Positions 38,881 to 50,830 of a stretch of 64,000 nt of DNA are shown here, in pieces. Within the stretch, counting starts at the first letter, position 1; the number at the start of each line of letters is the position of its first letter. Origin of the DNA: Stercorarius parasiticus (Eukaryota; Chordata; Aves; Charadriiformes; Stercorariidae); assembly GCA_013396915.1 (NCBI GenBank), contig VWZL01002837.1:1-64000 (forward strand). The letters run 5' to 3'. The translations under genes were made by a program, and so were the position numbers. A model generated the notes under the pieces. That model saw nothing but the letters and a program-made list of their open reading frames with translations. It was not told the DNA's origin and did not search any database.

Positions 38881-39638
38881 ACAAATCTGTGGAGTATTCC
38901 CATGTGGTATCTTTCACCCAGTACCACAGTCTCTCTCAAATTTTTCATTTTTGATGGAGGTGAAAAGAGCAAAATGAGGGAGATTCCACACTGCGCTAAT
39001 AACAGGAAACATATTTGTACAGAGAATACTATGTAGCACAATTCTAAGCAAGTTTCTAAGGACAAAAATTCAAGAAACACAAAGGGATTAACTATGTGCA
39101 AGGATAGCAAATGTTCACAAGTGCTGTCGTGTATTTCTATACCCAAAAGTTATTATTAAAATGTCTTCTGTCTTTGGAAAGGATAGTTTATTCCAGGTCT
39201 ATCTTCCACCATTAAAGAAGTGGATGTCATACACTGAGGACATACGAGTCCATATCCACCAGCTGTTCATCTACTTCCACGTTCCTCTTCAGAATTTCAT
39301 TCTTGACACCTCTAGATCTAAGGTATAGTACTAAGTTTATATAAGGTCTAATCAGAATGGGAATGCTTATGTACTTATGCATTTATTTTGAAGAACCAAA
39401 AAAACCTACAGACTCAAACCATTATTTTATTCCAGAATAAATTTTCTAGAGTTCAAAAAAAGTCACTTCACTGTCGCACAGAAAATTAAACTAGAGATGC
39501 TTAGGATTGTTAGAATGGAAACTATCTGGGAGAAAACTAGAATGGATTGTATTGGAAAGAAAATGGGAGGAAAGGATCTTGACTGAAAGCTTCTAGAGCT
39601 ATAAAGATCAATCCATTAATAACTTTCCGTCCATTTAG

Positions 39639-39899
39639 ACAGGACAAGAGGAAAAGGCCTCAAGTTGTACCAGGGGAGGTTTAGATTGGATATTACGAAA
39701 ACCTTCTTCACTAAAAGGGTTGTCAAGCATTGGAACAGGCTGCCCAGGGAAGTGGTTGAGTCACCACCTCTGGAGGTATTTAAAAGACGTGGTGCTTTTA
39801 GGGACATGGTTTTAGTGGTGGAGTTGGCAGGGTTAGGTTTATGATTGAACTCAATGATCTTAAAGGTCTTTTCCAACCTAAGTGATTCTATGATTCTTT
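39639..39899 (+). mobile_element. CR1 LINE 3' end
   Basis: Contains 'aggacaagaggaaaaggcct', 'ccaggggaggtttagattgg', 'cattggaacaggctgcccag' and 'gtggttgagtcaccacctct', then 'tcttttccaacctaagtgat' and octamers to 'gattctttt'. Same subtype as the copies near 2.4 and 24.9 kb. Confidence 0.93.
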
Positions 39900-40460
39900 T
39901 CGGTGGCAGCTTACAGTAGCTGTGAAGTAGGTCTAGTGTCTCAGCAGTGGAGTAAGCATACCCTAGCTGGAACAATCAAAAAGGTGGACAGCACCTGGAA
40001 CACAAATGGCAAGCAAGCAGTTGCAGTCAGTCACACAGGACTGTTTGGCAACTTCCAGGGGGAAATCCCTAACAGGAACAAGGTGAGATATCTATGGGAA
40101 GAACTGTGATCTTGCAATACGCCCCTGGAAAAACAGAGAGAATCTGAGGGACTTGTCCATCGACCTCCCAGAACTAGAACACCAAATCTGGGGGACCAAA
40201 AAAAACCTTAGCCTAGGAAAAACAGCTTGAAAGGTCTATCCCCTAGTTCCCCCATGATGACATACCCAAGGTAGAGTTGCACTGAAAGGATTTGCCGACC
40301 AGTTTCTTCAGCTAAAGTCACAGAGCTGGCCACCAAGGTACTCACTCGCTGCCCTCCCAGACCTCAAACCAGAGAAAGCAAAGCAAGATCAGGGCTCTCA
40401 AGTGCCAATGGAGGGGCTGGCTGTGGGAGTCTCAGAGAGCTCCCACTAGGAAGGGCCAGG

Positions 40461-40516
40461 TAAATAAATGGGAGTTGGGTAAATAAATGGGAGTTGGGTA
40501 CATAAATGGGATGGGG
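40461..40516 (+). repeat. 19-bp tandem repeat, about three copies
   Basis: The unit 'taaataaatgggagttggg' occurs twice perfectly (40461-40479, 40480-40498) and a third time with changes (from 40499, 'tacataaatgggatgggg'). A small minisatellite. Confidence 0.9.
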
Positions 40517-40769
40517 ATATAACTTTGGAAAGAGTGGTTAATCTAACATTGCCTACAGCTGCTTGAGACTTCCAAGGCCCTCCTGCAAAAAAAATTTAAT
40601 TCCTGTTACAAATTTATTAGAAGGATTAAGAACTTCTTTATCATTGTTTATACAAATTGCCATACACAGAGGTGATTCTAGCACTAAGACAAGCTGCAGG
40701 GAAGTCCCTAAGGGGCTGATGATGAAAAATAGAGATGGTATTTCTGACACATAGACAGCATTGCAAAGG

Positions 40770-41000
40770 GGCATGTCGAGGGGTGAAAAGTCTATAAATA
40801 GACCCAATTTTAATACTTTTACAAATGGCTTGAGAATAAAAAGTAGAGCACGTTAATGAAATCTGCAAATAGTATTCAGGCACATTCAGAAAAAGATTAT
40901 TAAAAGCACTGTAAAAGGAAAAACTAAATTACTTTGATACATGGAATAATAGAAATGGCATGAAGTTTTTTACTGGAAGACTTCTGGGATTAACACCCTA
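40770..41000 (+). mobile_element. Ancient CR1-like LINE fragment
   Basis: 'acttttacaaatggcttgag' followed by 'gttaatgaaatctgcaaata' resembles the CR1 block 'atctttatcaatgatctggatgagg ... tttgcagatgac'. Very diverged, no open frame. Low confidence. Confidence 0.3.
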
Positions 41001-44000
41001 AAATTCCTGTTGTAATATATGTATGCATATCAGGTGATTTTGGAATAACTAAGCAACTAAAATGATGCAGATGTGAAACTAGTGGAGGCAATTTTACAAC
41101 CTTGGTCTATGCATTTCCAACAGAGCTAAGGAAAAAGCAATGCCCATGTAAAACATATTCTAGAGTATCACCATTCTGGTGGTCACTTTTTGAGACAGAT
41201 CAGCTTGTGTTAGAACAGAAGAAGCGCTATTTATGAGAAGGAACTTATTTATGGGAAGAAAACTCTTTGAATTCTATATGAACTCTCAATATGAAGAATA
41301 GGGCAACATAACTTTCTAAATATACCTAGACTAAACGTGAAGCAGGAAGAAAATCTAATTGGGATAATGAACAATATCTATCCCTGTGCCAGAAAACCAG
41401 CAGCAAATACAACGAAAGTAAATAAGTTGCAAGTCAGAAGGATTTACAACTCTCAAAAGGCAAACTCTGGAATAGCTGTTCAGTAAGAGATGCAAGGACA
41501 AGAAACTTAACTCACCTTAGACACTATTAGCTTATACATGGCTGCACATGACTGCAATGTGAGGGGCTTAAACTTAGAACTGTAAGGCTCTTCTGATTTA
41601 TCATATTTCTCTCATAGATTATATACACCTTTTTTTTCCTGGTTGACTTCATCAGGCTGTTATAGATCTGGTCATACTAACTATCCAGATGGACAATACT
41701 AATCTCTCATAAGGCTAGCAAATGTTTGGACTATCTGGTATAACTGGAGCTGCTGAAGGATCTTTCTAATGTCTGAACACACCAGGGAAACTAATAATAT
41801 TTTTTTTTCAATAAAACAGTCAAATCCACCTCAAACTAACATGAAAAATTCATTTCTAACCATGCAGTGTTGCAGTCTGTTGCAGGAACCAGTAGGGAGG
41901 TGCAAGACTTTCATTGGTTCAAAACCACGGTGACAACGGTTATCCACCCTGGAAACGTAGCAGGTAAGAATGATGCCCACAGTTCATATTAACCCACCAC
42001 CCAGGAATCTCCTTCTAAGGCACACTGTTATGTTCCCTCCATAAAACTCAAGGAAGGGGAGCAAGAAATCCTTTGAAAATCCTAGTTTATTCCAGAACTG
42101 CCAAAGCTGAAAAATCTCCTCATCCTTAGGCCAAGCTCAGATAGGGACTGAACTCTGTTATTTGGTTTTCAGGGAGCTTGTGCAAGCTACAGACCCAAGC
42201 TGAAGCAGCAGATTGGTTCTATGTAATGATCATTTTGCTTGTGTACCCCCAGCTATTTGAGAATCTGTAACTGGCAGGGCAGTTGCATTGTACTACTAGC
42301 CTCTTCGGTATATGGAACAGGAATACAGAGACACTAAATAATGAATCCTGTTGGATATTTCTGCTGTGACTTCAGAGTTAACCACCTTTAGAAAGCCTAT
42401 GTTCAACTAACTACTGGACCTTTCTTTATTGCAATTGATTTCTCCACATGGCACACACCTATGGCAATTGTACAGAGTTCAGGTCAGCTGAGTTATCAGC
42501 TTGCTTTCCCCTGACTGCCTTCAAAATAGGAAATGGATAAATGATGAACTTACTTGCAAAATACTCCATGATATTTCTGCAGCCAGGAGGAAAACTTTCA
42601 GACAAAAGTTCTCAGCTTGTGTCAGAGGTGCTTGAGGGAAACCTCCGAAGTAGTACAGCAGTGTTCACAAATACTACAAGTAAAAAAAGCGCACGCATGC
42701 ATGCGTGTGTGTGTTTTAAGCTGCAAACGCTTCCTTGGCTCCGTCTTCTGTGAGCTAGCGCAGATGTTTCACTTGTCAGTTTCTCCAAACCCCACTCTTT
42801 TGTACCTATATAACACACAGGGAGAGTCAGACATCCAGATTAGGCCCATGAATTCCCCTAGCATTAAGATGGTAAATCTTACCTACGGGTCTTGCTGACT
42901 TCTACTTAGTCCTTGATTTTTATGCAGGACCAGTGAGAACTTGGCTGTGACTTGTAAGCTACTGAGAGGAGGAAAAGCCATGTCCTAGGCAAATGGCCTT
43001 GGGAATAAACTATTATGAGCAGGAAGCCCTTTGCAGGCATCTTTAGAGCAGGGCCAGAACAGAACAATCTCAGAGGAGAGACTAAAGTGTCAGTACTGTA
43101 GCCCTATGCTAATCAAAAAAAATGACTTAATCTGGAGTGAATGACACTTATATGAAAGAAGTAAGTGTCTAGAGACAGTAGCCTAAAATACACTAGTGCT
43201 GCACTGATTCCTTTTGGGTTGGCAAGTTTGCCTTCACAACAGTCTTGAGATGAAAGAGGCAGTAAGCCGGCAATCGGAGTTGGCATTTTGTGTGCTCGAA
43301 CATAGATATCTGCTAGATGAAGACTTTTAAGTGTTTGTTATAGACAGGATAAAAGTGGCTAGCTTAAACTACCACCCTACCATTTAGTGTGATAGTCAAG
43401 TGTTCACAAATACCACAGAAGACCATTGCAAAGGCAGCACAGAGGCTGTGTGAAGGAAACCATATGTGTTTTCCAAATACTTAGTGTAAGTTACTGCTGA
43501 TAAACTTCCAAGTGTGAATCATAAGCAACATGTTCTGGTCAACCAGTTATAAATCCTAAAGATAACTCTGAAGGTCAAAATAGCTAAACTTAGTGACTGT
43601 TATGTTCAACTCCCCCTTTCTCGGTACACTGAAGTGCTAACCGACACGGTGGCTGCTAGACAAGAAGAGCCAGGAAGAAACAGAACGTAAGCAGATACAA
43701 AACCAAATACAGTATGCTTCCTGTAAAACAATTAATGCACTCACTTGTTTTAAACAATGCTTATGCTCTTACTATTACAGCTTCAAATACAGGAATAAGT
43801 ATCACATGATGCCAAAAGTCTAGATCTAGTAACACTGTCCACCTAACCTACATCTTTTTCTTCTATTGACATCTTGCCTCCTGGAGTCAATCTTACCTAC
43901 CCCAATGTAAAGCCTTGCTTGTGAAAAGCCAAATTAAGTGTGAGGCACGTGCCTCAATTCTTGGGCGGAACAATAGTTTAATATATACTGAGTGTGACTC

Positions 44001-45290
44001 AGTCATCTGTGTGTCTGACATCCTCCTGAATTCCCCTTCTGCAGGCTGCTGAGGGAGCAAACCAGAGCCGCTGTTGTGGCAACTCGACTGCCGCTCTGGG
44101 TGTGCTGTGACTGCTGCTGGCCACTGTCACTGTTCACTGCTCTGACAGCATGCACACAACTACAAAAATGCACCACTTTTCTATAACCTCATTCTTATCC
44201 CCTGTATCTCCATCTGTGTACCACTGGTGGTTATGGTTCATACTTTCTTTCCAGCAAGACCCAGCCTTAAATACCTAATATTTTACCTCTTCCCAGTTAA
44301 CCTCACTTATGACACACTCCATTCTTAGTCAAACTTCATTCTTAACAAAACTTAGAACTTGAAATTAATGACGAATGACTAATCTAGCTTTGCAGCATTG
44401 TGTACCATTGCTTTCTAAGAAATAAACTGAAGAGACAATGTCTAACTCAGAGCGTGAACAACCCGAGGGAACACTTCTTCAGATACCAAGAAAGTTTATT
44501 TTTAATTACTCCAATGAAGCTCTCATTGTCTTTACGTGCAGTTGTAGATCCTTAGTGCTGCTACAGATAGACCCCAGAAATCAAGCCAAGCCCCATAAAA
44601 TAAGAAACATAGCAAAAATATGAAGCCTAGTTTAAGCCCCTCACAAGAGGAATGCAAGAATGGGCAGGCAAAGACAGGTACCCTCCCAGAATTCTTAGAA
44701 TCTGCTTAATCATTTTTGTTCATCCTGCACTTCATCAACAAGAAAGGTAAGGTTCCTCCTACAGACAAGCTGCTTCTACCACAGACCTCTGATTTAGAGC
44801 TGGATCTTAATTTATTAACAAAAAACACTTTAGGGGTAAACAGGAAGAGTACCATTCTCTGCATCCTGAAGGAAGGCAGGAGTAAGGGAGAAGTGGATGG
44901 TGATTGTAGAGACTTCAGCCAGAAACAAAAGCTGTGAGGAGCAGGAGGATGCACTGGAGGATGAGACGTTCAGTCCAGTCACGTGTGAAAGCTATGAGGG
45001 AAATGATTGTTCTGAGATCATCTGTGAACATTAAGATGAATTGTCATTGAGAAGGGAAATCTGCAGGCTGCATTTGCTTTATCAAATCAAGTACGTATAA
45101 GCCGTCTCGGTTTATTAGTTCAAACATGGCCAAACACAAACTGATTATCAGGCATGGGAAGAGACACTTTCCAATCAAAATTTTGCTTTCTCAAACTTTA
45201 GACCCATTTTCAAAAAAAAAAAAAAAANTGAAAAAGCCTCAATTCAGTCTTTCAACTTTATTTTTTTATTTTTCCCTATTTTTGTTCTTA
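41001..45290. other. Intergenic stretch without recognised genes
   Basis: AT-rich, with only short open frames and no clear repeat apart from a short CA/TG-rich run (42690-42715). A run of 16 A ends in a single N at 45228, a minor sequencing ambiguity. Confidence 0.55.
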
Positions 45291-45749
45291 GAATGGACTA
45301 CTAGTGCTACCAAGATGATTAGGGGACTGGAACACCTCTCTTATGAAGAAAGGCTGAGGGACTTGCATCTTTTCAGTCCGGAAAAAAGATGACTGAGCGG
45401 GGACCTTATGAACACTTATAAATACTTAAAGGGTGGGTGTCAGGAGGATGGGGCCAGGCTCTTTTCAGTGGTGCCCAGCAACAGGACAAGAGGTAACGGG
45501 CACAGACTTGAACATAGGAAGTTCCACCTAAACATGAGGAGGAACTTCTTTACTTTGAGGGTGGCAGAGCACTGGAACAGGCTGCCCAGAGAGGTGGTGG
45601 AGTCTCCATCTCTGTCGACATTCAAAACCCGCCTGGACACGTTCCTGTGCAGCCTGCTCTAGGTGACCCTGCTCTGGCAGGGGGGTTGGACTAGATGATC
45701 TCCAGAGGTCCCTTACAACCCCTGCCATTCTCTGATTCTGTGATTCTAG
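45291..45749 (+). mobile_element. CR1 LINE 3' end, longest copy in the window
   Basis: Starts in the RT C-terminal part ('aagatgattaggggactgga', 'acctctcttatgaagaaagg'). It continues through 'aatacttaaagggtgggtgt', 'gtggcagagcactggaacag' and 'gtggtggagtctccatctct' to octamers 'ctctgattctgtgattct'. The frame from 45408 to 45662 is its C-terminal coding remnant, ending with the typical [13 protein letters not shown] and TFKTRLD. Confidence 0.95.
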
Positions 45750-47985
45750 CACAAGTATACATATTCTCTAAGCTTGTAACAGATACCTTGCACAGAAACC
45801 TGTATTCCCAAAATTTTAAACTTTGCCCAACTTCAAAGGCAATTGAGAACTGGGTTCATAATAGGAAGCACTGACCAAAAGCACTGAGTGCTGCTACCAG
45901 ACCTCCTTGCAATAATTTTGGCAGAAGCTTTTGCTCAAGAGAGGAACAGTGACTTCTGTGTCTGTGTAACTTGACTGAGGCTATTTGTATGGAAATCTAG
46001 CCAGGGTGTCTGAAGGAATTAAGCTGAGTTGTTTGAAGTCACCCTGTCCAGTAGTTCACACTGGTGGGAGACCTCCTGTGTCACTGGAGATGAGCATCAT
46101 TGAATACCACTACTGGAACAGCTAGTACTGGAGCCACTACTCTGAACAGACTTCTGCTAGGCGCTGGTCAAAAGCCAGCAATAAATCAGAAAGTATTGCA
46201 GGAATTTATTGCAGATTTTATTTGCAATTTATTTGCAGAATTTATGTCACGATTTGTTGCAGAAATCCAGCCAGTGAAGGTAGATATTAGGAAAAAGGTC
46301 CCTGGGAAAGGAAGCAAAGTGGATGTCCTGAACAGAGAAAGGAGGTCTACAGAGAAAATAAGTGCAGGCTATGTGGGAAGAGACCTCTTGAACACATTTG
46401 AGAAACAGGAGGGAAACAGTCTTAAGAACACCAGGAAATCAAGATTAGGCAATAAATCAAGATGCACGGCCTGATAGAAGAGGATGGTTTCAAAAGCTCC
46501 TACCTAACCAATGATGAAAGATTAATTCTTCCCAAGCTTGCCACTTCTAAGCTTGAAATTGTCATTGCACTTTCACGCTAGTGATCCACTTCCCTACTGC
46601 CTTTGATTTCCTCATCTCATCTAACTTAGTGCACAGTCACTTCTATTTCCTTACCTTTGACTTTGTCAGGTGCTCCTGACTACAACAGATCTTTTCTAGT
46701 ATTATTGTGTGCATGCATAGCACTGATTAACACATATTTAAAACAAAACAAAACAAAACAAAAAACTTAATTCATGACTGTTTTACTTCCAACTCTGGCT
46801 CATTTTCCTTAACATTTTAATCTTTAGCCAAAACTGGCACTAGTTGGATGTTTTCATCTGTGGAAGAAAGCAAGCTAGAGAAGGACTGCTAGAGGAGGAA
46901 GCACAGGCTCCGCTACTGACAACGCTCTTTCTGGCAATGAGTCCAAAAGCTCTGAACTACTTTAAGAGTATTAACACCACAAAAAAGGGAATCGTTAAGG
47001 AAGAATGTGATGCATCTTTTTTAGCCAACAGCAGAAATAGCTTCAGCATTCACTCTGACAAGATAAATGAACAATCAGCTTTTCTAAGACTAGCCAAGAG
47101 AACATTAAGATTGTAATATAGCTGAGAGAAAATATGACTACTTGAACATGTTCATTTTTACTGCATATTACTCCACTCAGTCCTTCACTGGAAATGAGGG
47201 CAAAGTGCACCTGATGATGGTACAGTAAAATGCAAGATTTTGTTGCACATATTGTATATATTTATGAAAAAAAGAGTGGATTTAATGAATATGCTACTTT
47301 TGAACTATGCTCAAATAGACAACTTCAGGGGGAGAAGGGAAAGATTAAGATTGATCAAACCACTATGCCTATTCAAGGAACTCATGGATGGATCCTAAGG
47401 TGTCATACCTTATCTGAGATGGAATAACCACCACAGCAGTATAGGCTGAGGACTGACTGAAAAAGAGATGCAGAGGTCCTGGTGGACTGTGTCACTGACA
47501 GCTAGAGCAGGGCCACTCCATGAGGGCGGATAAACTGGGAACCAAGGCTGACCACAGCACAGGCAGGGCAGTGCCCTCACCAACGAAGATGCAGTCCCAC
47601 AGGATTCAGGCAGGGCTGGGTTGGTGACAGGCTTTCTCGAGAGTCCAAGACAAGGCGACACAGAGTCAGGTCCAGGGTCCAACCAGGAACAGCAGAAGAC
47701 AGTCAGAGACAAAGCCAATGCAGGAGAACTGGTTGGAGACAAGACTATACATTACATCCACTATACAGGTCCATCCAGGAAGGCCAACTGACAAGCCAAG
47801 GCAACAGGAGACAACACTTGGCACAAGTAAACTTACAGTACTGCATATGCTAAAGTCCCAGGTGAGAGTGCCAGGGCAATTAAGGCCCAGTTGTACACAT
47901 TACTTGGCCCTGACAGACACCAAGCTAAACATAAGTCAGCAGAACACCACAGTAGTGAGCAAGACTACCTTCATAAAGACATACT
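45750..47985. other. Intergenic stretch without recognised genes
   Basis: Contains an (AAAAC)n run at about 46741-46764. A 124-codon frame from 46100 to 46474 overlaps a stretch of imperfect 'ttgcagaattta' repeats (46197-46262). A purine-rich segment at 47.45-47.80 kb repeats 'caggtcc/cagtc' words. None of these looks like a known gene. Confidence 0.5.
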
Positions 47986-48545
47986 AGGTTGTTTTTACAG
48001 GCATGAAGCCAGTAGATCAGGAGAATTATTACTCCTCTTTACTCATCACTTTTTAGATCATGTCTGGAAAACCACACCACAGTTCAGGCCCCCCACAGTA
48101 TGAGAAAGAAGTTGACAAATTGCAGTGAGTGCAGCTGAAGACAATCAAGATGGTCGGGGGTGGGGGTACATGGCCTGTGAGGAGAGGCTGAAGGAACCGC
48201 ATTCAGTCTGAAGGCTTGAAGGGGAACCCAAGAACTTCCCTTCGGTACCTGAGATTATCAAGAAAATGGAGCAGAACTCCCTACTGAGGTGCATGGCAGC
48301 AGGATGAGAGGCAATTGTCATATGGGGAGATTCTGATTTCAGGGGGAAAAAGTTCACCGTCAAAACAATCAAGTATTGGCACAGGTTGTCCAGATAAGTT
48401 GTGCACTGTCCATTCCTGGAGATTTTCAAGACCCTGCTGGACAAAGCCCTTAGCAACTGTGTCAGAGCTGAAGAAGCAGAAGGTTGGTCTAGAGACCTCT
48501 TGAGCCTCCCCAGCCTGAACAATACTACTCTATTTCTATTGCTCC
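47986..48545 (+). mobile_element. Old, diverged CR1 LINE 3' fragment
   Basis: 'catgtctggaaaaccacacc', 'gtacatggcctgtgaggaga', 'gattctgatttcagggggaa' and 'attggcacaggttgtccaga', then 'ttcctggagattttcaagac' and 'tgctggacaaagcccttagc', follow CR1 order with many changes. The minus-strand open frame across it is a by-product. Confidence 0.7.
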
Positions 48546-49930
48546 CATGGCTATTGAAGTGTGCTGCTGAACACACGAGTCCACAGGAGAATGAAGGACC
48601 TTTAAGCCTACTGAAGAAGTTGCTGAAGAATCTCATTTTGAATACAAGCTGTACGTACAGAAACACTCAGCTGAAGTAGGCCTTTACTGAACACAGAATT
48701 CCTTAAAATAGCTTTTTTCATACTCTTCAGGGTTTTTTTTTTCCATTACCTCCTTGTACACAAACTTCTAAGTGTTTAGCTCTTGTTCAGCTGTTCTTTA
48801 GAGTAAGACTCATTGTACATTGCGCTGTTTGCCCAATAAACACACTTCAGGACTTAACTGTGTTGTCACACTTTCACTACCTTCGACCTCCTCCATCTCT
48901 GACTGTTGGTTCGGTTTTCCTTATACTCATCTCTCCTTTCAGTGCAGCCCTGCTGATCTCCCCACATTCTTCAACAGTGGAGTTGAATGTTACCCTGAAA
49001 TACATTTAATAATTTAGCATAAATTACATTAACTCCTAAGTAAACCACAAAATCAACCTTTTACATGGTTCTATTGCTGCTTCTAATCCTGTCTAGTAGC
49101 AAGTGCTGCCAGGCCCCCTTCAGCACTGAAAGCTGCCATTTCTTGGGAGAAAAATACTTGCATTCTTCTTTTGAATAGGAAAGATGTGTTTCTTGCTGTC
49201 ATCCCATTTCCTTGATCCTTTCTTCTGCCTTTGGCTGTTACTTTGTATCACCTGCATGGAAACATTGCACATTTACACTCAGTTTATGTGAACAGCTCGT
49301 GAGCATTCAAGATCGGTATCAGCTTGCGCAGTTAGCTGATATGTTCCAAACTTTGTGTAAGTTCAGCACTAGAGGTCAGCTAATGTCTCCTCAAGGTTGG
49401 GAGGATGGGAGAACTATGGCTGCTGTCAAGAGTAGAGTGGGACCTGGGAAGAGAACAGCCGATGCTGCTCAGTGGTATTCACTGCGAGGGACCTACTCTG
49501 ATGGAGATCCAGCTTGGCCCTATGCACTGAGCACTCCTCGGCACTTGCAGATCTTCCAATTTAGTGTCACCTGAAGGTATCAGACCTCCAAGTCTGCTCC
49601 AGCATGCAAACTGAAGTGTAAACCACCACATTTGTTCAAAAGGCAAGCTCCTAAACCAAAATAAAATGCCAGTGAAGGCACAATCCCAGAGACCTTTTGC
49701 TCCTACAGGCGTACAACAATGTTCTCTCCAGAGTATTTTTCAGAGGTGAGGCTGTCTTGTCACTCACATCCAATAACGTGAAGTGAGCTCCAGACAGATA
49801 TGTGGAAAAAAGTGCATTTTAGACCACTTTCAAACATTGGCTGTTTCGTTCGCCACAAAGCTGTTCCATTTGGGGGGAGGCGACCAGCCTCCCCCACTTC
49901 CCACTGCCCTCTAAGCTGCGTCTTAAGAAC
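48546..49930. other. Intergenic stretch upstream of the CpG island
   Basis: No gene recognised. A 120-codon frame at 49212-49574 has no features I know. The last few hundred bases would be upstream sequence of the gene that uses the CpG island. Confidence 0.5.
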
Positions 49931-49949
49931 GAGCACTTCTCACCCCACC

Positions 49950-50830
49950 GAAGATCCGCGAGCGCCGCTGAACGCAGGGACCCGCCCGCGGCCCCACCAA
50001 CGGCGGATGAACCGGGCAGCACCCGGACAACGCTCCCGCCTCAGCCCGCTCTCCCCGGCCCAGCCCGGGCCGGGCCAGGCCAGGCTTTGCGGCGCTCCTC
50101 CGCCCACACGCGGGCCCCGGCAGGTGCGGCAGCCTCCAACCAGCGGCGGCAGCGGCGGGCCCCGCCCCGGGGCTCCGCAGGTCCTGCTGCGTGCGCCGGA
50201 CTGAGCCGGGCCCGCCCCGGAGGCGGTCGATCGGTCGCCCTGTGGGTGGGTGGGTGAGGAGGGCGGCGCGGGGCGCGCAGAGGCGGAGGCTNNNNNNNNN
50301 NNNNNNNNNNNNNNNNNNNNNNNNNNNNNNNNNNNNNNNNCCGCTTTCCCTCCCTCCCCTCCCGTCCCCTCCACGGGCGGCTCGTCCCTGTCACCCCGCA
50401 GCCGGGCTCGGCCCCCGCCGCGCACGCCGCGCCGCTCCTCCATGTGCCGCCCGTTCTCCTCCGCCCCGGGCAGGCTGCCGGCACCCCGAGCTCCCCGCCG
50501 CCGGCGGGGTATCCTGTCCCCCCCCGAGCCCCCGCACCCGCCATTGTCCGCCGCAGAAAAGCCCCGCCGAAGTTGCCGGTGGGCAGCTCTCTCCCTCCCG
50601 GCGGCGGGGGCCGGGCTCCGGCGCGCCTCCCGTTGGGAGATGTGGGGGGGTCGTGTCCGCTCCGCGGCCCAGTGCGGGCCCTGGGGCACCGGCGGCAGCG
50701 AGGAGGCGACCTCGGGAGCGCCGCAACCCGCGGGCCGGGCGCCGCCGGCTTCCAGAGTGTTCCTTTCCCCGGCGGAGCAGGGAGCAGACGGGGGCTCGCG
50801 CTGCCGCCGGCTCAAAGCAAAGCGCTTGGT
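49950..50830 (+). promoter_or_regulatory. CpG island, probable XPO4 promoter and first exon region
   Basis: Very GC-rich and dense in CpG, in sharp contrast to AT-rich flanks. GC boxes include GGGCGG at 50261-50266 and 50375-50380. A CGCCATTG near 50540 is a near match to the reverse of the YY1 motif. A 49-base N run interrupts it. In human the gene after LATS2 on the same strand is XPO4, whose 5' end faces the LATS2 3' end, so XPO4 on the + strand is the best candidate. I could not find its start (MAAALGPPEV in human, from memory); it may lie in the gap. The island is certain; the gene is inferred. Confidence 0.7.
50292..50340. other. Assembly gap (49 N)
   Basis: A run of N inside the CpG island. 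The real missing length may differ. All open frames spanning it are artefacts. Confidence 0.99.

Noticed and set aside
48145..48666. 173-codon minus-strand frame
   Set aside because: It is antisense to an old CR1 fragment and has no independent support.
50442..50544. Minus-strand ATGGCGGG start in a good context in the CpG island, as a divergent gene
   Set aside because: The encoded Gly/Ala/Arg-rich peptide is unfamiliar and runs into the gap. The ATGGCGG is more simply a YY1-like promoter motif.
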